From Kitasatospora purpeofusca (lineage in GTDB: Bacteria; Actinomycetota; Actinomycetes; Streptomycetales; Streptomycetaceae), in contig NZ_JODS01000001.1 of the NCBI RefSeq assembly GCF_000718025.1, positions 62,001 to 126,000 on the forward strand: a stretch of 64,000 bases of DNA, written 5' to 3'. The notes below the pieces were generated by a model. The model was not told the origin of the DNA. It ran no database searches and saw only the letters and a program-made list of their open reading frames with translations. How positions within the stretch are numbered: position 1 is the first letter of the stretch; each line of letters starts with the position of its first letter. Of this stretch, positions 1-8,051 are shown one piece after another. The position numbers and the translations under genes were made by a program.

Positions 1-1
1 C

Positions 2-208
2 GGCGAGGTGGAGTCGTACGAGGTGGCGCTGGAGCAGTTCCGGGCGATCGGCCCCTGGTGCGGTGCCGAGCCGTGGCGCAAGCAGGACGACCCGGTGGCG
101 GCGTTCGACCTGGCCCGCGCGCTCGCGGTGAAGCGGGCGAAGGCCGAACCGCTGGCGGCCGAGCTGCGCCCGGAGAAGAACGCCGACGTGCGGCACGGCC
201 GCCCGTAA
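2..208 (+). CDS. C-terminal fragment of an unidentified protein
   Basis: The reading frame is open from the left window edge to a TAA at 206-208, giving about 68 C-terminal residues. A GTG at 8 is in frame, but the real start almost certainly lies outside the window. The fragment is charged and helical-looking, with a Trp/Cys-containing stretch (GPWCGAEPW) and a Lys/Glu-rich tail. I do not recognise the family. A strong hairpin follows 18 nt after the stop, consistent with the end of a transcription unit. Confidence 0.5.
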   Translation, partial: GEVESYEVALEQFRAIGPWCGAEPWRKQDDPVAAFDLARALAVKRAKAEPLAAELRPEKNADVRHGRP

Positions 209-226
209 CGCGTCGCACCCGTCGCT

Positions 227-282
227 CCGTCCGTTGCCCCCGCGCGCGGGTCCGTCCGTCGCCCGCGCGCGGTAACGGACGG
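227..282 (+). terminator. Long GC hairpin after the partial gene
   Basis: The outer arms CCGTCCGTT (227-235) and AACGGACGG (274-282) are perfect complements. The pairing continues inward through a G-T wobble and two more pairs, then a three-base bulge, then a GCGCGCGGG stem. There is no U-run, as is usual for actinobacterial terminators. It most likely ends the transcript of the truncated gene upstream. The rest of 209-447 shows nothing else I can name apart from the ribosome binding site of the next gene. Confidence 0.6.
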
Positions 283-447
283 AGGGGCCGCCGCCGGTCG
301 GGGGCCCGCCACCGAATCCGGACGGGGGGTTTCCCCCAGCAAGGACGGCGGCCCTCCCCAGCGCGCCGCGGGGCCCGCCGCGGCGAAGATCAACTCATCG
401 AACGCCGAGGTCATCGGCGGTCCGTCGGGTCGAGGAGTGATCACAAG

Positions 448-1839
448 ATGGCAGGGAACAAGCGGTTCGGGCGGCGCGGGGTGCTGGCGGCGACGGCGGC
501 ACTGGCCGCCGCCGCGGTACTGGCCCCGGTGGCGGCGGTCGCCGCGCCGGTGACCCCCGCGACGGCCGGGTCCGCGGCCACGGCTGCGGCCGCGGACCCG
601 ACGCAGACGCAGCGCTCCGCCGTGGTGCGAGCGCTGGAGAGCGTCGCCCAACCGCTGCGGACGACCGAACCGGGCGGCCGCACCGCGGACCTGCGGGCGT
701 TGGGCGCGATGATCGGCGACGCCCGGGTGGTCGGCCTCGGCGAGGCCACCCACGGTTCGCACGAGTTCTTCGCGATGAAGCAGCGGCTGTTCCGCTACCT
801 GGTCGAGGAGAAGGGCTTCACCACCTTCGCCCTGGAGACCAGCTGGACCAGCGGCCTGCAGATCGAGGAGTACGTCCAGGGCGGCCCGGGCGACGCGCGG
901 CAGGTGGTCAAGGAGGCCCTGGGCGGCAGCCCGTGGGACCGCGAGGAGTTCGCCGACCTGATCGCCTGGATGCGCTCCTACAACCGGAGCCACCCGCGGA
1001 ACCCGGTCCACTTCCTGGGCGACGACATCGGCGCCCCGAGGCTCGGCGACCGGATCTTCGAACGGGTCGCCTCCTACCTGCGGGAGGCCCGGCCGGACGC
1101 GCTCCCCCAGCTCGACGGGCTCTACGCCGGGCTGCGGCCGTTCGACGACACCATGGCGTACCTCAAGAAGCCGGTCGCCGAGCGCCGGGAGAACGCCGCC
1201 AAGGCGCGGCAGGCCCTCGACCTGGTCAGCGCCAGCGGTGCCGACGGGGACGCCCGCGTGTGGGCCGTGCAGCACGCCCGGAACATCGCCGACACCTTCG
1301 AGTTCGCCGCCCTGGACCTCGCCGACCCGGCCTCCGTCTCCGCCGCGGAGCAGCTGCGCGACCGGGCGATGGCGGACAACACCGCCTGGTGGGAGCGCCG
1401 GACCGGCGGCAAGGTGCTGCTGTCGGCGCACAACGGGCACGCCGGCTACCTGGCCACCGACACCTTCCTGTACCCCGAGCCGCAGGGCTCCCACCTGCGG
1501 GACACCTACGGCAAGGACTACGTGGCCGTCGGCTTCACCTTCGACAGCGGTTCCTTCCTCACCAACGACGGGATCCTGACCGACGCCTGGAAGGCCGTCA
1601 CCGTCCCGCCGGCCACGCCGGAGATGAACGAGCACACCCTCGACCGGGTCCGCTACCGGGACTACTACGTCGATCTGCGCACCGCGCCCCGGGCGGCCCG
1701 CGACTGGCTGAACGTCTCCCGCCCCACCTACGAGGCCGGATCGGTCTACCTCACCGACCCCCGGCCGGAGTTGGCGATCGGCCGGGCCTACGACGTGCTG
1801 ATCCACCTGAACCGGGTCACCCAGGCCCGGATGTTCTGA
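448..1839 (+). CDS. Secreted erythromycin esterase family protein
   Basis: 463 aa. The ATG at 448 has GAGGAG about 10 nt upstream; longer in-frame starts run through the terminator hairpin and are unlikely. Residues 1 to about 33 form an export signal with an RR-containing n-region (Tat-like), an Ala-rich core and an Ala-x-Ala end. The mature protein has the Ere-family motif GEATHGSHEF (residues 98-107; the Glu and His are the proposed catalytic and metal-site residues) and a second His motif (SAHNGH) near residue 326. EreA/EreB open the macrolide lactone, but most actinobacterial members have unknown substrates and are not proven resistance enzymes. The export signal is notable because the characterised Ere enzymes are cytoplasmic. 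It is a single gene, convergent with the next one across a strong terminator. Confidence 0.85.
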   Translation: MAGNKRFGRRGVLAATAALAAAAVLAPVAAVAAPVTPATAGSAATAAAADPTQTQRSAVVRALESVAQPLRTTEPGGRTADLRALGAMIGDARVVGLGEATHGSHEFFAMKQRLFRYLVEEKGFTTFALETSWTSGLQIEEYVQGGPGDARQVVKEALGGSPWDREEFADLIAWMRSYNRSHPRNPVHFLGDDIGAPRLGDRIFERVASYLREARPDALPQLDGLYAGLRPFDDTMAYLKKPVAERRENAAKARQALDLVSASGADGDARVWAVQHARNIADTFEFAALDLADPASVSAAEQLRDRAMADNTAWWERRTGGKVLLSAHNGHAGYLATDTFLYPEPQGSHLRDTYGKDYVAVGFTFDSGSFLTNDGILTDAWKAVTVPPATPEMNEHTLDRVRYRDYYVDLRTAPRAARDWLNVSRPTYEAGSVYLTDPRPELAIGRAYDVLIHLNRVTQARMF

Positions 1840-1852
1840 CCGCCCCGGGTGC

Positions 1853-1895
1853 GACGGCGGGGGCGGGCCCGACCACCGGGTCCGCCCCCGCCGTC
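1853..1895. terminator. Bidirectional terminator between convergent genes
   Basis: A 19-bp stem (1853-1871 with 1877-1895) containing one G-T wobble and a 5-nt loop lies between the stop of the esterase-like gene on + and the stop of the FAD dehydrogenase on -. Its symmetry and position suggest it terminates both transcripts. Confidence 0.75.
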
Positions 1896-1911
1896 ACACC
1901 CCTCGGGTACC

Positions 1912-3585
1912 TCAGGCCACCGCTTCCGCCGCCGCCCGGCCCGCCGCGCGGCCGGAGAACAGGCAGCCGCCGAGGAAGGTGCCCTCCAGGGCGTTGTAGC
2001 CGTGCACGCCCCCGCCGCCGAACCCGGCCACCTCCCCCGCCGCGTACAGGCCGTCGACCGGCCGCCCGTCGAGCCCGAGGGCGCGGGAGTCGAGGTCGGT
2101 CTGGATGCCGCCGAGGGTCTTCCGGGTCAGGACGTGCAGCTTGACGCCGATCAGCGGGCCCGCCGCCGGGTCGAGCACGCGGTGCGGGGCGGAGGTGCGG
2201 CTGAGCCGGTCGCCCAGGTAGCGGCGGGAGTTGCGGATGCCCTGGATCTGGGCGTCCTTGCTGAAGGGGTTGGCGATCTGGAGGTCCCGGGACTCGATCT
2301 GGGCCCGCAGCACGGCCGGGTCCAGCAGCGGTTCCTCGGTCAGGCCGTTCATCTTCGCCACCAGTTCCTCCAGGGTGGCGGCGACGACGAAGTCCGCGCC
2401 GTTCCGCTTGAACGCCTCCACCGGCCGGGGTGCCCCGCTGCCGAGGAGGCGCTCGCGCAGGACGGCCTTGCGGTCGCCGCTGGTGAGGTCGGGGTTCTGC
2501 TCCGAGCCCGACAGCGCGAACTCCTTCTCGATCATCCGCTGGGTGAGGACGAACCACGAGTGGTCGTACCCCGCGATGTCCTCGGTGGTGCGCAGGTGCC
2601 GGAGCGTGCCCAGGGTGTCGTAGCCGGGCAGGCAGGGCTCCGGCAGACGACGTCCGAGGGCGTCGAACCACAGCGGCGACGGGCCCGGGAGGATGCGGAT
2701 CGCGTGTCCGGGCCAGACCGGGTCCCAGTTCCGGATGCCCTCGGTGTAGTGCCACATGCGGTCGCGGTTGACCAGCCGCACCCCCGCGGCGGCGCTGATG
2801 TCGAGCATCCGCCCGTCCACGTACGCCGGGACGCCGGTGATCATGTTCTTCGGGGGCGTGCCCATGCGCTCCGGCCAGTGGCGGCGCACGAGTTCGTGGT
2901 CGCCGCCGATGCCGCCGGTGGTGACGATCACGGCCTGGGCGGTGAGTTCGAACTCCCCGGCCGGCTCCCGGTTGGAGGCGGCGCCGCGCGGTGCCGGGTC
3001 CGGCGCCAGCAGGGTGCCCCGCACGCCCGTCACCGCCCCGTCCCGGACCACCAACTCGTCGACCCGGTGGCGGTGGTGGAAGGTGAGCAGGCCGGCGGCC
3101 GCGGCCTGCCGGGCGTCCTGCACGAACGGGCCCACCACCCCGGTGCCGGTGCCCCAGGGGACGTGGAAGCGCGGTACGGAGTTGCCGTGGCCGTCCGCGC
3201 GCAGGTCGCCGCGCTCGGCCCAGCCCACCAGCGGTGTCAGCTTGATCCCGCGTTCCGTGATCCAGGCGCGCTTCTCGCCGGCGGCGAAGTCCACATAGGC
3301 GCGGGCCCAGCGCACCGCCCAGGAGTCCTCGTCGTCGAGGCGGTCGAAGCGGGCGCTGCCGCTCCAGTCGTTCCAGGCCAGCTCGACGGAGTCCTTCACG
3401 CCGAGCCGTCGCTGTTCCGGGGAGTCCACCAGGAAGAGCCCGCCGAAGGACCAGTGGGCCTGGCCGCCGAGGTTGGCGGCGCTCTCCTGGTCCAGCAGCG
3501 CGACCCGTCGGCCCCGCGCGGTGAGCTCGCGCGCCGCGACGAGCCCGGCGAGTCCGGCTCCGACCACGATGACATCGGCGTCCAT
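1912..3585 (-). CDS. FAD-binding dehydrogenase (KstD/fumarate-reductase-like flavoprotein)
   Basis: 557 aa, ATG at 3585 preceded by GGAG. The N-terminus is a dinucleotide-binding fold (VVGAGLAGLVAAREL, residues about 7-21). Near the C-terminus is the second FAD motif (GLYAAGEVAGFGGGGVHGYNA) typical of the flavoprotein subunit / 3-ketosteroid dehydrogenase superfamily. It resembles the soluble FAD-binding dehydrogenases of Streptomyces. The substrate cannot be read from the sequence; a hydrophobic ring or enoyl substrate is possible. It lies 95 nt downstream of a TetR-type regulator on the same strand and is probably co-transcribed with it, which suggests substrate-inducible expression. No signal peptide or membrane segment is seen, so it should be cytoplasmic. 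Confidence 0.85.
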   Translation of the reverse strand: MDADVIVVGAGLAGLVAARELTARGRRVALLDQESAANLGGQAHWSFGGLFLVDSPEQRRLGVKDSVELAWNDWSGSARFDRLDDEDSWAVRWARAYVDFAAGEKRAWITERGIKLTPLVGWAERGDLRADGHGNSVPRFHVPWGTGTGVVGPFVQDARQAAAAGLLTFHHRHRVDELVVRDGAVTGVRGTLLAPDPAPRGAASNREPAGEFELTAQAVIVTTGGIGGDHELVRRHWPERMGTPPKNMITGVPAYVDGRMLDISAAAGVRLVNRDRMWHYTEGIRNWDPVWPGHAIRILPGPSPLWFDALGRRLPEPCLPGYDTLGTLRHLRTTEDIAGYDHSWFVLTQRMIEKEFALSGSEQNPDLTSGDRKAVLRERLLGSGAPRPVEAFKRNGADFVVAATLEELVAKMNGLTEEPLLDPAVLRAQIESRDLQIANPFSKDAQIQGIRNSRRYLGDRLSRTSAPHRVLDPAAGPLIGVKLHVLTRKTLGGIQTDLDSRALGLDGRPVDGLYAAGEVAGFGGGGVHGYNALEGTFLGGCLFSGRAAGRAAAEAVA

Positions 3586-3680
3586 GGGAACACTCCATCC
3601 TTCGGGCGACCGGCCGGTCCTGCTGGTCCGGCCGGGGACACAGGGGAAGACAGGAAAGACGGGGAGGAGCGGGGCACCCG

Positions 3681-4316
3681 TCAGCGGGGTCCGTCGGCGG
3701 AGAGCAGGGCGAGCAGCAGCTGCCGGAGCCAGGCCCGGGCGTGCTCGACGTCGCGGTCCAGCAGGAGCTGGGTGGTGACACCGTCGTAGGCGGCGATCAC
3801 CGCGTGGGCCGCGCCCTCGGCGCCCCCCAGCACCTCGGGCAGCGGGCGCTCGGCGGCCACCTCGGCCAGCCGTTCGGCGATCAGCTCCCGCAGCCGCCGG
3901 CGGTGCTCCAGCAGCGTCCGCGCGGTCCGGGGGTCCCTGGCGGCGGCGACGAGGAAGTCCGTCTTGATCAGCAGCCAGTCGCGCTCCAGCAGCAGCACGC
4001 CGGTCACCCGCTCGACCAGCGAGGCCACGTCCGTGTCCCCGGCCCGCGCCGCGAGCGCCCCGGTGACCTGGGCGGCGATCAGCTCGGCCCGCTCCTCGTA
4101 GAGGACGAAGAACAGCTCCTCCAGGGTGTCGAAGTTCGAGTAGAACGCCCCCCGGCTGAACCCCGCGGCCTCGCAGACCTCCTCGATCGACACCCGGCCG
4201 AACCCCTTGGCCGCGAACACGCCGAACGCGGCCTCCAGCAGCCGGGCCCTCGTCCGCGCCCTGCGCGCGGTCACCCGGACGCCGCCGGGCCCGGGTGCCG
4301 CATCCGTCGCCGCCAC
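3681..4316 (-). CDS. TetR-family transcriptional regulator
   Basis: 211 aa, ATG at 4316. Residues about 17-65 form the TetR DNA-binding domain, with RARLLEAAFGVFAAKGF and a recognition helix region GFSRGAFYSNFDTLEELF. The helical C-terminal two-thirds would be the ligand and dimer domain. It is the first gene of a probable two-gene unit with the FAD dehydrogenase. A perfect inverted repeat lies 27-44 nt upstream of the start, so autorepression and control of the dehydrogenase are likely. The ligand is unknown. Confidence 0.9.
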   Translation of the reverse strand: MAATDAAPGPGGVRVTARRARTRARLLEAAFGVFAAKGFGRVSIEEVCEAAGFSRGAFYSNFDTLEELFFVLYEERAELIAAQVTGALAARAGDTDVASLVERVTGVLLLERDWLLIKTDFLVAAARDPRTARTLLEHRRRLRELIAERLAEVAAERPLPEVLGGAEGAAHAVIAAYDGVTTQLLLDRDVEHARAWLRQLLLALLSADGPR

Positions 4317-4342
4317 AGCCCACCTCGATACATCAGCGCATC

Positions 4343-4360
4343 GGATACATCGGTGTATCC
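4343..4360. promoter_or_regulatory. Probable TetR operator
   Basis: GGATACATCGGTGTATCC has perfect 7-bp arms (GGATACA/TGTATCC) around a 4-bp centre. Further GATACA half-sites occur at about 4327 and 4393. It sits just upstream of the TetR start, between this gene and the divergent DGPF gene. Confidence 0.65.
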
Positions 4361-4492
4361 GCCGCCACCGTAGCGGAGACCCGGCCCGGTCCGATACACC
4401 CGTGCGGCGGCGCCTTCGCGCGTCGCCGCGCAGGCACGCCGGATGCTCCGGTGGCCGGGGGCGGAATCCGTCGGAAGAATTTTCCGGCCGGC

Positions 4493-4519
4493 TGTCGAAA
4501 CGGACGCCCTCCGTTCGAC
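4493..4519 (+). promoter_or_regulatory. ECF42-type promoter of the DGPF/sigma unit
   Basis: TGTCGA (4493-4498) and CGAC (4516-4519) are separated by exactly 17 bp. Published ECF42 target promoters have TGTCGA at -35 and CGA/TC at -10, so this is a close match. The predicted transcript would start near 4526, about 48 nt before the DGPF ATG. The same layout recurs upstream of the second DGPF gene at 33080-33106. Confidence 0.75.
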
Positions 4520-4573
4520 GCAGGGGTGAGCGGCGGGGAGAAGCCCCGCCCGCACCGACGAGGAGTGAGTACC

Positions 4574-4948
4574 ATGCCGCGCTTCATGAGCCTGATCCGC
4601 ATCGACGAGCAGCAGTCCCAGAACTTCGAGATGGACCCCGCGTTCGAGGAGCGGATGGGAGCGCTGTTCGCGGAGATCACCAAGGCCGGGGTGATGCTGG
4701 ACACCGCCGGACTGCTGCCCACCAAGGAGGGCACCCGGCTGCTCTGGGAGGGCGGCAAGGTGACCGCCACCGACGGGCCGTTCACCGAGACCAAGGAGGT
4801 CGTGGGCGGCTACGCGATCATCCAGTGCAAGGACATGGCCGAGGCCGTCGAGTGGACCCGGCGCTTCCTGGAGGTCCACCCGGGGAGCTGGACGGTCGGC
4901 GCCGAGCTGCGGCAGATCGACGAGGCCGCCACGCCGCCGGAGGCGTGA
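4574..4948 (+). CDS. DGPF (YciI-like) protein linked to ECF42 sigma factor
   Basis: 124 aa, ATG at 4574 with AGGAG upstream. It has the signature DGPFTETKE motif (around residues 65-75) of the DGPF/YCII family, small dimeric alpha-beta-barrel proteins whose biochemical role is not established. DGPF genes are the most common neighbours and known targets of ECF42 sigma factors, and such a sigma gene follows 93 nt downstream on the same strand. The upstream TGTCGA-N17-CGAC promoter supports control by that sigma factor and, if the two genes are co-transcribed, autoregulation. Confidence 0.85.
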   Translation: MPRFMSLIRIDEQQSQNFEMDPAFEERMGALFAEITKAGVMLDTAGLLPTKEGTRLLWEGGKVTATDGPFTETKEVVGGYAIIQCKDMAEAVEWTRRFLEVHPGSWTVGAELRQIDEAATPPEA

Positions 4949-5041
4949 CGGGGCGGACGGGGCAGGCCGGGCGGCGGCGCGACGGGCGGACCGCCGGGCG
5001 GGCGGACGGTTTGCCCGCCCGGGCCGCGACTGCTCTGATGG

Positions 5042-6394
5042 GTGATCGTGACGGAGCGCGACGCGGGTGCGACGGAAGCCGGTGGGCCGGAACCCGGTAG
5101 GACGGAAGCCGGTGGGCCGGAACCCGGTAGGACGGAAGCCGGTGCGACGGAAGCCGCCGGGGCGGACACGGCCAGGACGGTCGAGGCCGTGTTCAGGATC
5201 GAGTCCGCCCGGATCATCGCGGGGGTCACCCGCATCGTGCGCGATGTCGGCATCGCCGAGGAGCTGGCGCAGGACGCCCTGGTCGCCGCCCTGGAGCAGT
5301 GGCCCGGGTCGGGCGTCCCGGACCGTCCGGGTGCCTGGCTCATGGCCACCGCCAAGCACCGCGCGGTCGACCTGGTCCGCCGCCGGGAGACCTACGCCCG
5401 CAAGCTCGCCGAGGTCGGGCGGTCCCTGGAGGACGTCCCGCCGCCGGAACCGGCCGGGCCGGACGACATCGACGACGACCTGCTGCGGCTGATCTTCACC
5501 GTCTGCCACCCGGTGCTGTCCGCCGAGGCCCGGATCGCGCTGACGCTCCGGCTCCTCGGCGGGCTCACCACGGCGGAGATCGCCCGGGCCGTGCTCTCCT
5601 CGGAGCCCACGGTCGCCCAGCGGATCGTCCGCGCCAAGCGGACGCTGGCGCAGGCCGGGATACCGTTCGAGGTCCCGTACGGGGCGGAGCGGGCGGCCCG
5701 GCTCTCCTCCGTCCTGGAGGTCATCTATCTGATCTTCAACGAGGGGTACTCGGCCACCGCCGGGGACGACCTGCTGCGGCCGGCGCTCTGCGAGGACGCG
5801 CTGCGCCTCGCCCGGGTCCTGGCCGCGCTGATGCCCGGGGAGCCCGAGGCGCACGGGCTGGCGGCGCTGCTGGAGCTCCAGGCCTCCCGGACGGCGGCCC
5901 GCACCGGCCCGGACGGCCGGCCCGTGCTGCTCGCCGACCAGAACCGGGCCCGCTGGGACCGGCTGCTGATCCGGCGCGGGCTCGCCGCCCTGCTGCGGGC
6001 GGGCACCGGCCCGTACTCGGTGCAGGCGGCGATCGCGGCCTGCCACGCGCGGGCCGTGCGCTACGAGGACACCGACTGGCAGACCATCGCCGCCCTCTAC
6101 GGGCGGCTGATGGCGCTGACGCCGTCCCCGGTGGTCGAGCTGAACCGGGCGGTGGCGCTGTCGATGGCCGAGGGTCCGGCGGTCGCGCTGGAGGTGGTGG
6201 ACGCGCTGGCCGAGGAGCCGGCGCTGCGCGGGTACCACCTGCTGCCCAGCGTCCGGGGCGACCTGCTGGCCCGGCTGGGGCGGGGCGCGGAGGCGCGGGC
6301 GGAGTTCGAGCGGGCGGCGGGGCTGACCCGCAACGAGCGGGAGCGGGAGCTGCTGCTCGCCCGCGCGACGGAGGCGGCCCCGGCCGGGAGCTGA
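5042..6394 (+). CDS. ECF42-type RNA polymerase sigma factor with C-terminal TPR-like extension
   Basis: About 450 aa. GTG starts occur at 5042 and 5048 with no clear ribosome binding site, so the N-terminus is uncertain. Sigma region 2 (EELAQDALVAALEQWP, then WLMATAKHRAVDLVRR) and region 4 (LTTAEIARAVLSSEPTVAQRIVRAK) come first. They are followed by a helical extension of about 200 residues with FNEGYSAT and DQNRARWD motifs, characteristic of the ECF42/DUF6596 group. This group lacks an anti-sigma partner, and the extension is thought to govern activity. No anti-sigma gene is seen here. It follows a DGPF gene with an ECF42-like promoter. The N-terminal 45 residues contain a tandem TEAGGPEPGR repeat that is not part of the sigma fold. 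Confidence 0.85.
   Translation: MIVTERDAGATEAGGPEPGRTEAGGPEPGRTEAGATEAAGADTARTVEAVFRIESARIIAGVTRIVRDVGIAEELAQDALVAALEQWPGSGVPDRPGAWLMATAKHRAVDLVRRRETYARKLAEVGRSLEDVPPPEPAGPDDIDDDLLRLIFTVCHPVLSAEARIALTLRLLGGLTTAEIARAVLSSEPTVAQRIVRAKRTLAQAGIPFEVPYGAERAARLSSVLEVIYLIFNEGYSATAGDDLLRPALCEDALRLARVLAALMPGEPEAHGLAALLELQASRTAARTGPDGRPVLLADQNRARWDRLLIRRGLAALLRAGTGPYSVQAAIAACHARAVRYEDTDWQTIAALYGRLMALTPSPVVELNRAVALSMAEGPAVALEVVDALAEEPALRGYHLLPSVRGDLLARLGRGAEARAEFERAAGLTRNERERELLLARATEAAPAGS
5071..5130 (+). repeat. 30-bp tandem repeat in the sigma gene's 5' end
   Basis: Two identical 30-bp units (5071-5100 and 5101-5130) encode TEAGGPEPGR twice. A partial third copy (TEAGATEA) follows. Because the unit is a multiple of three, expansion or contraction keeps the frame. 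Confidence 0.9.
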
Positions 6395-6445
6395 GGGCGC
6401 GACGGGATCGGGACAGCGTCGGGGCAGAGGCCGGACGGGCGGAAG

Positions 6446-6484
6446 CCGGGTACCGAGGACGACGGGGGTGTCCTCGGGACCCGG
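6446..6484. terminator. Terminator between sigma gene and MarR gene
   Basis: A 15-bp stem with one mismatch (6446-6460 with 6470-6484) and a 9-nt loop lies in the convergent gap between the sigma factor (+) and the MarR regulator (-). Confidence 0.6.
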
Positions 6485-6534
6485 CGGCTCGAAGGGCGGA
6501 CGACTCGCGGACGGTGCGGCGGGCGCGGCCCGGC

Positions 6535-7050
6535 TCAGAGGGCGTCGTCGAGGCGGAGGCGGGCGCTGACCTGGCCGAGGCCGTCGGCCAGCACGGCGAG
6601 CTGCTCCCGGCTGAGCACGTCGATCAGCAGTTCGCGGACCAGCGCGACATGGCCGGGGGCGGCCTCCCGCAGCAGCTCCCGGCCCTGGTCGGTGAGTTCG
6701 GCGAAGACGCCGCGCACATCGCTCGGGCAGGAGCGCCGGCCGACCAGCCCCATCTTCTCCAGCTGGGTGACCTGGTAGGTCAGGCCGCTCTTGGAGGTGA
6801 CGAGCTTGTCCGCCAGTTCGGTCATGCGCAGCGAGCCGGCCGGGGCGGCGGAGAGGTGGACGAGGATCTCGTACTGGGTGTGGGAGAGACCGGAGTCCTC
6901 CTTGAGCTGGCGTTCCAGGCGGCGGTTGAGGAGGTTGCTCGCGGTGACGAAGCTCCGCCAGGCAGCCATCTCCTCCTCGTCGAGCCACCGGGGCTCGTAC
7001 GGGGAGGCGGCGGAGGGGGGCGCCGAAGGTGCGGACGAGGTGGAGGGCAT
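6535..7050 (-). CDS. MarR-family transcriptional regulator
   Basis: 171 aa, ATG at 7050. The winged-helix core has TQYEILVHLSAAPAG, a recognition region MTELADKLVTSKSGLTYQVT and a wing LVGRRSCPSDVRGVF. It is divergent from the extradiol dioxygenase gene. Two palindromes of the same GTTCAAAT-type lie in the shared intergenic region, so it probably represses both itself and the dioxygenase and releases DNA in response to a phenolic or oxidant signal. The Cys in the wing (SCPSD) could be a redox sensor, but this is inference. Confidence 0.9.
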   Translation of the reverse strand: MPSTSSAPSAPPSAASPYEPRWLDEEEMAAWRSFVTASNLLNRRLERQLKEDSGLSHTQYEILVHLSAAPAGSLRMTELADKLVTSKSGLTYQVTQLEKMGLVGRRSCPSDVRGVFAELTDQGRELLREAAPGHVALVRELLIDVLSREQLAVLADGLGQVSARLRLDDAL

Positions 7051-7070
7051 GAGGTGATCGTACTCCTATT

Positions 7071-7084
7071 GTTCAAATTCGAAC
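7071..7084. promoter_or_regulatory. MarR operator, MarR-proximal site
   Basis: GTTCAAATTCGAAC is a near-perfect palindrome (one mismatched pair) 21 nt upstream of the MarR start codon. It shares its half-site with the perfect palindrome at 7112-7127. Confidence 0.65.
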
Positions 7085-7111
7085 GAAGGTGTACGGTCGA
7101 AATCAGTCGAG

Positions 7112-7127
7112 AGTTCAAATTTGAACT
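7112..7127. promoter_or_regulatory. MarR operator, dioxygenase-proximal site
   Basis: AGTTCAAATTTGAACT is a perfect 16-bp palindrome, strikingly A+T-rich for this genome, 67 nt before the dioxygenase start. With the site at 7071 it makes a two-operator divergent control region. Confidence 0.75.
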
Positions 7128-7193
7128 ACTTGCCCGGACCGCCCTTCCGAGGACCACCCCGAGCACCCCGAGGGCCGGAGGAGAAGAACCGCC

Positions 7194-7976
7194 ATGAGTA
7201 CCGCCGCAACCGGCCGCATGCCCGCCCTCTACCTGTCGCACGGCGCGCCGCCGCTCGCCGACGACCCGGTCTGGCCCGGTCAGCTGGCCGCCTGGTCCGC
7301 CGACCTGCCCCGGCCCAGGGCGATCCTGATGGTGTCCGCGCACTGGGAGGAGGCCCCGCTCGCGCTCGGCGCCGTCACCACCGTGCCCCTCGTGTACGAC
7401 TTCTGGGGCTTCCCCGAGCACTACTACCGTGTCCGGTACGCCGCCCCCGGCGCACCGGAGCTCGCCGAGCGCGTGCGGAAGCTGCTGCGCGCCCCCGGCA
7501 CGCCGGTCCAGGACATCCCCGACCGGGGCCTCGACCACGGCGCCTACGTCCCGCTGGTGGAGATGTTCCCGGAGGCGGACATCCCCGTCCTCCAGGTCTC
7601 CATGCCGACCCTCGACCCGCAGCGGCTGCTGGAGATCGGCCGCCGGCTCGCCCCGCTGCGCGACGAGGGCGTGCTGATCGTCGGCAGCGGCTTCTTCACC
7701 CACAACCTGCGGGCACTCAGCAGCGACGGCCGGATCACCTCGGTGATGGCCGAGTTCGACGACTGGGGCCGGCGGGCGTTGGAGGCCCAGGACCTCGACG
7801 CGCTGCTCGACTTCGAGGAGAAGGCGCCGGCCGGCCGGCTGGCCCACCCCCGGACCGAGCACTTCGCCCCGCTGTTCGTCACCCTCGGTGCCGCCGAGGG
7901 CGAACTGGACCGCCAGCGCACCGTGATCGACGGCTTCTGGATGGGCCTGGCGAAGCGCTCGATCCAGGTCGGCTGA
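7194..7976 (+). CDS. Class III extradiol dioxygenase (DODA/LigB-like)
   Basis: 260 aa, ATG at 7194 preceded by GGAGGAGAA. It has the hallmarks of the 4,5-DOPA-dioxygenase/LigB superfamily: LYLSHGAPP near the N-terminus (metal His), VSAHWEE, LDHGAYVPL (metal His) and GSGFFTHNL. These enzymes use non-haem iron to cleave catechol-type rings; bacterial YgiD-like members act on DOPA-like catechols or have unknown substrates. The enzyme should be cytoplasmic. Divergent MarR and two shared operators suggest induction by an aromatic compound. Confidence 0.9.
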   Translation: MSTAATGRMPALYLSHGAPPLADDPVWPGQLAAWSADLPRPRAILMVSAHWEEAPLALGAVTTVPLVYDFWGFPEHYYRVRYAAPGAPELAERVRKLLRAPGTPVQDIPDRGLDHGAYVPLVEMFPEADIPVLQVSMPTLDPQRLLEIGRRLAPLRDEGVLIVGSGFFTHNLRALSSDGRITSVMAEFDDWGRRALEAQDLDALLDFEEKAPAGRLAHPRTEHFAPLFVTLGAAEGELDRQRTVIDGFWMGLAKRSIQVG

Positions 7977-8051
7977 CCGGGCCGGGCGCGGGCGGTCGAT
8001 CCCGGGGCAGCGGCGTGCGCGAGACGGTGGCGTGCGTGAGACGGTGGGGCG

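Noticed and set aside
5071..5130. Possible CRISPR or VNTR array
   Set aside because: The two identical units are contiguous, in frame and without spacers, so this is a coding tandem repeat, not CRISPR.
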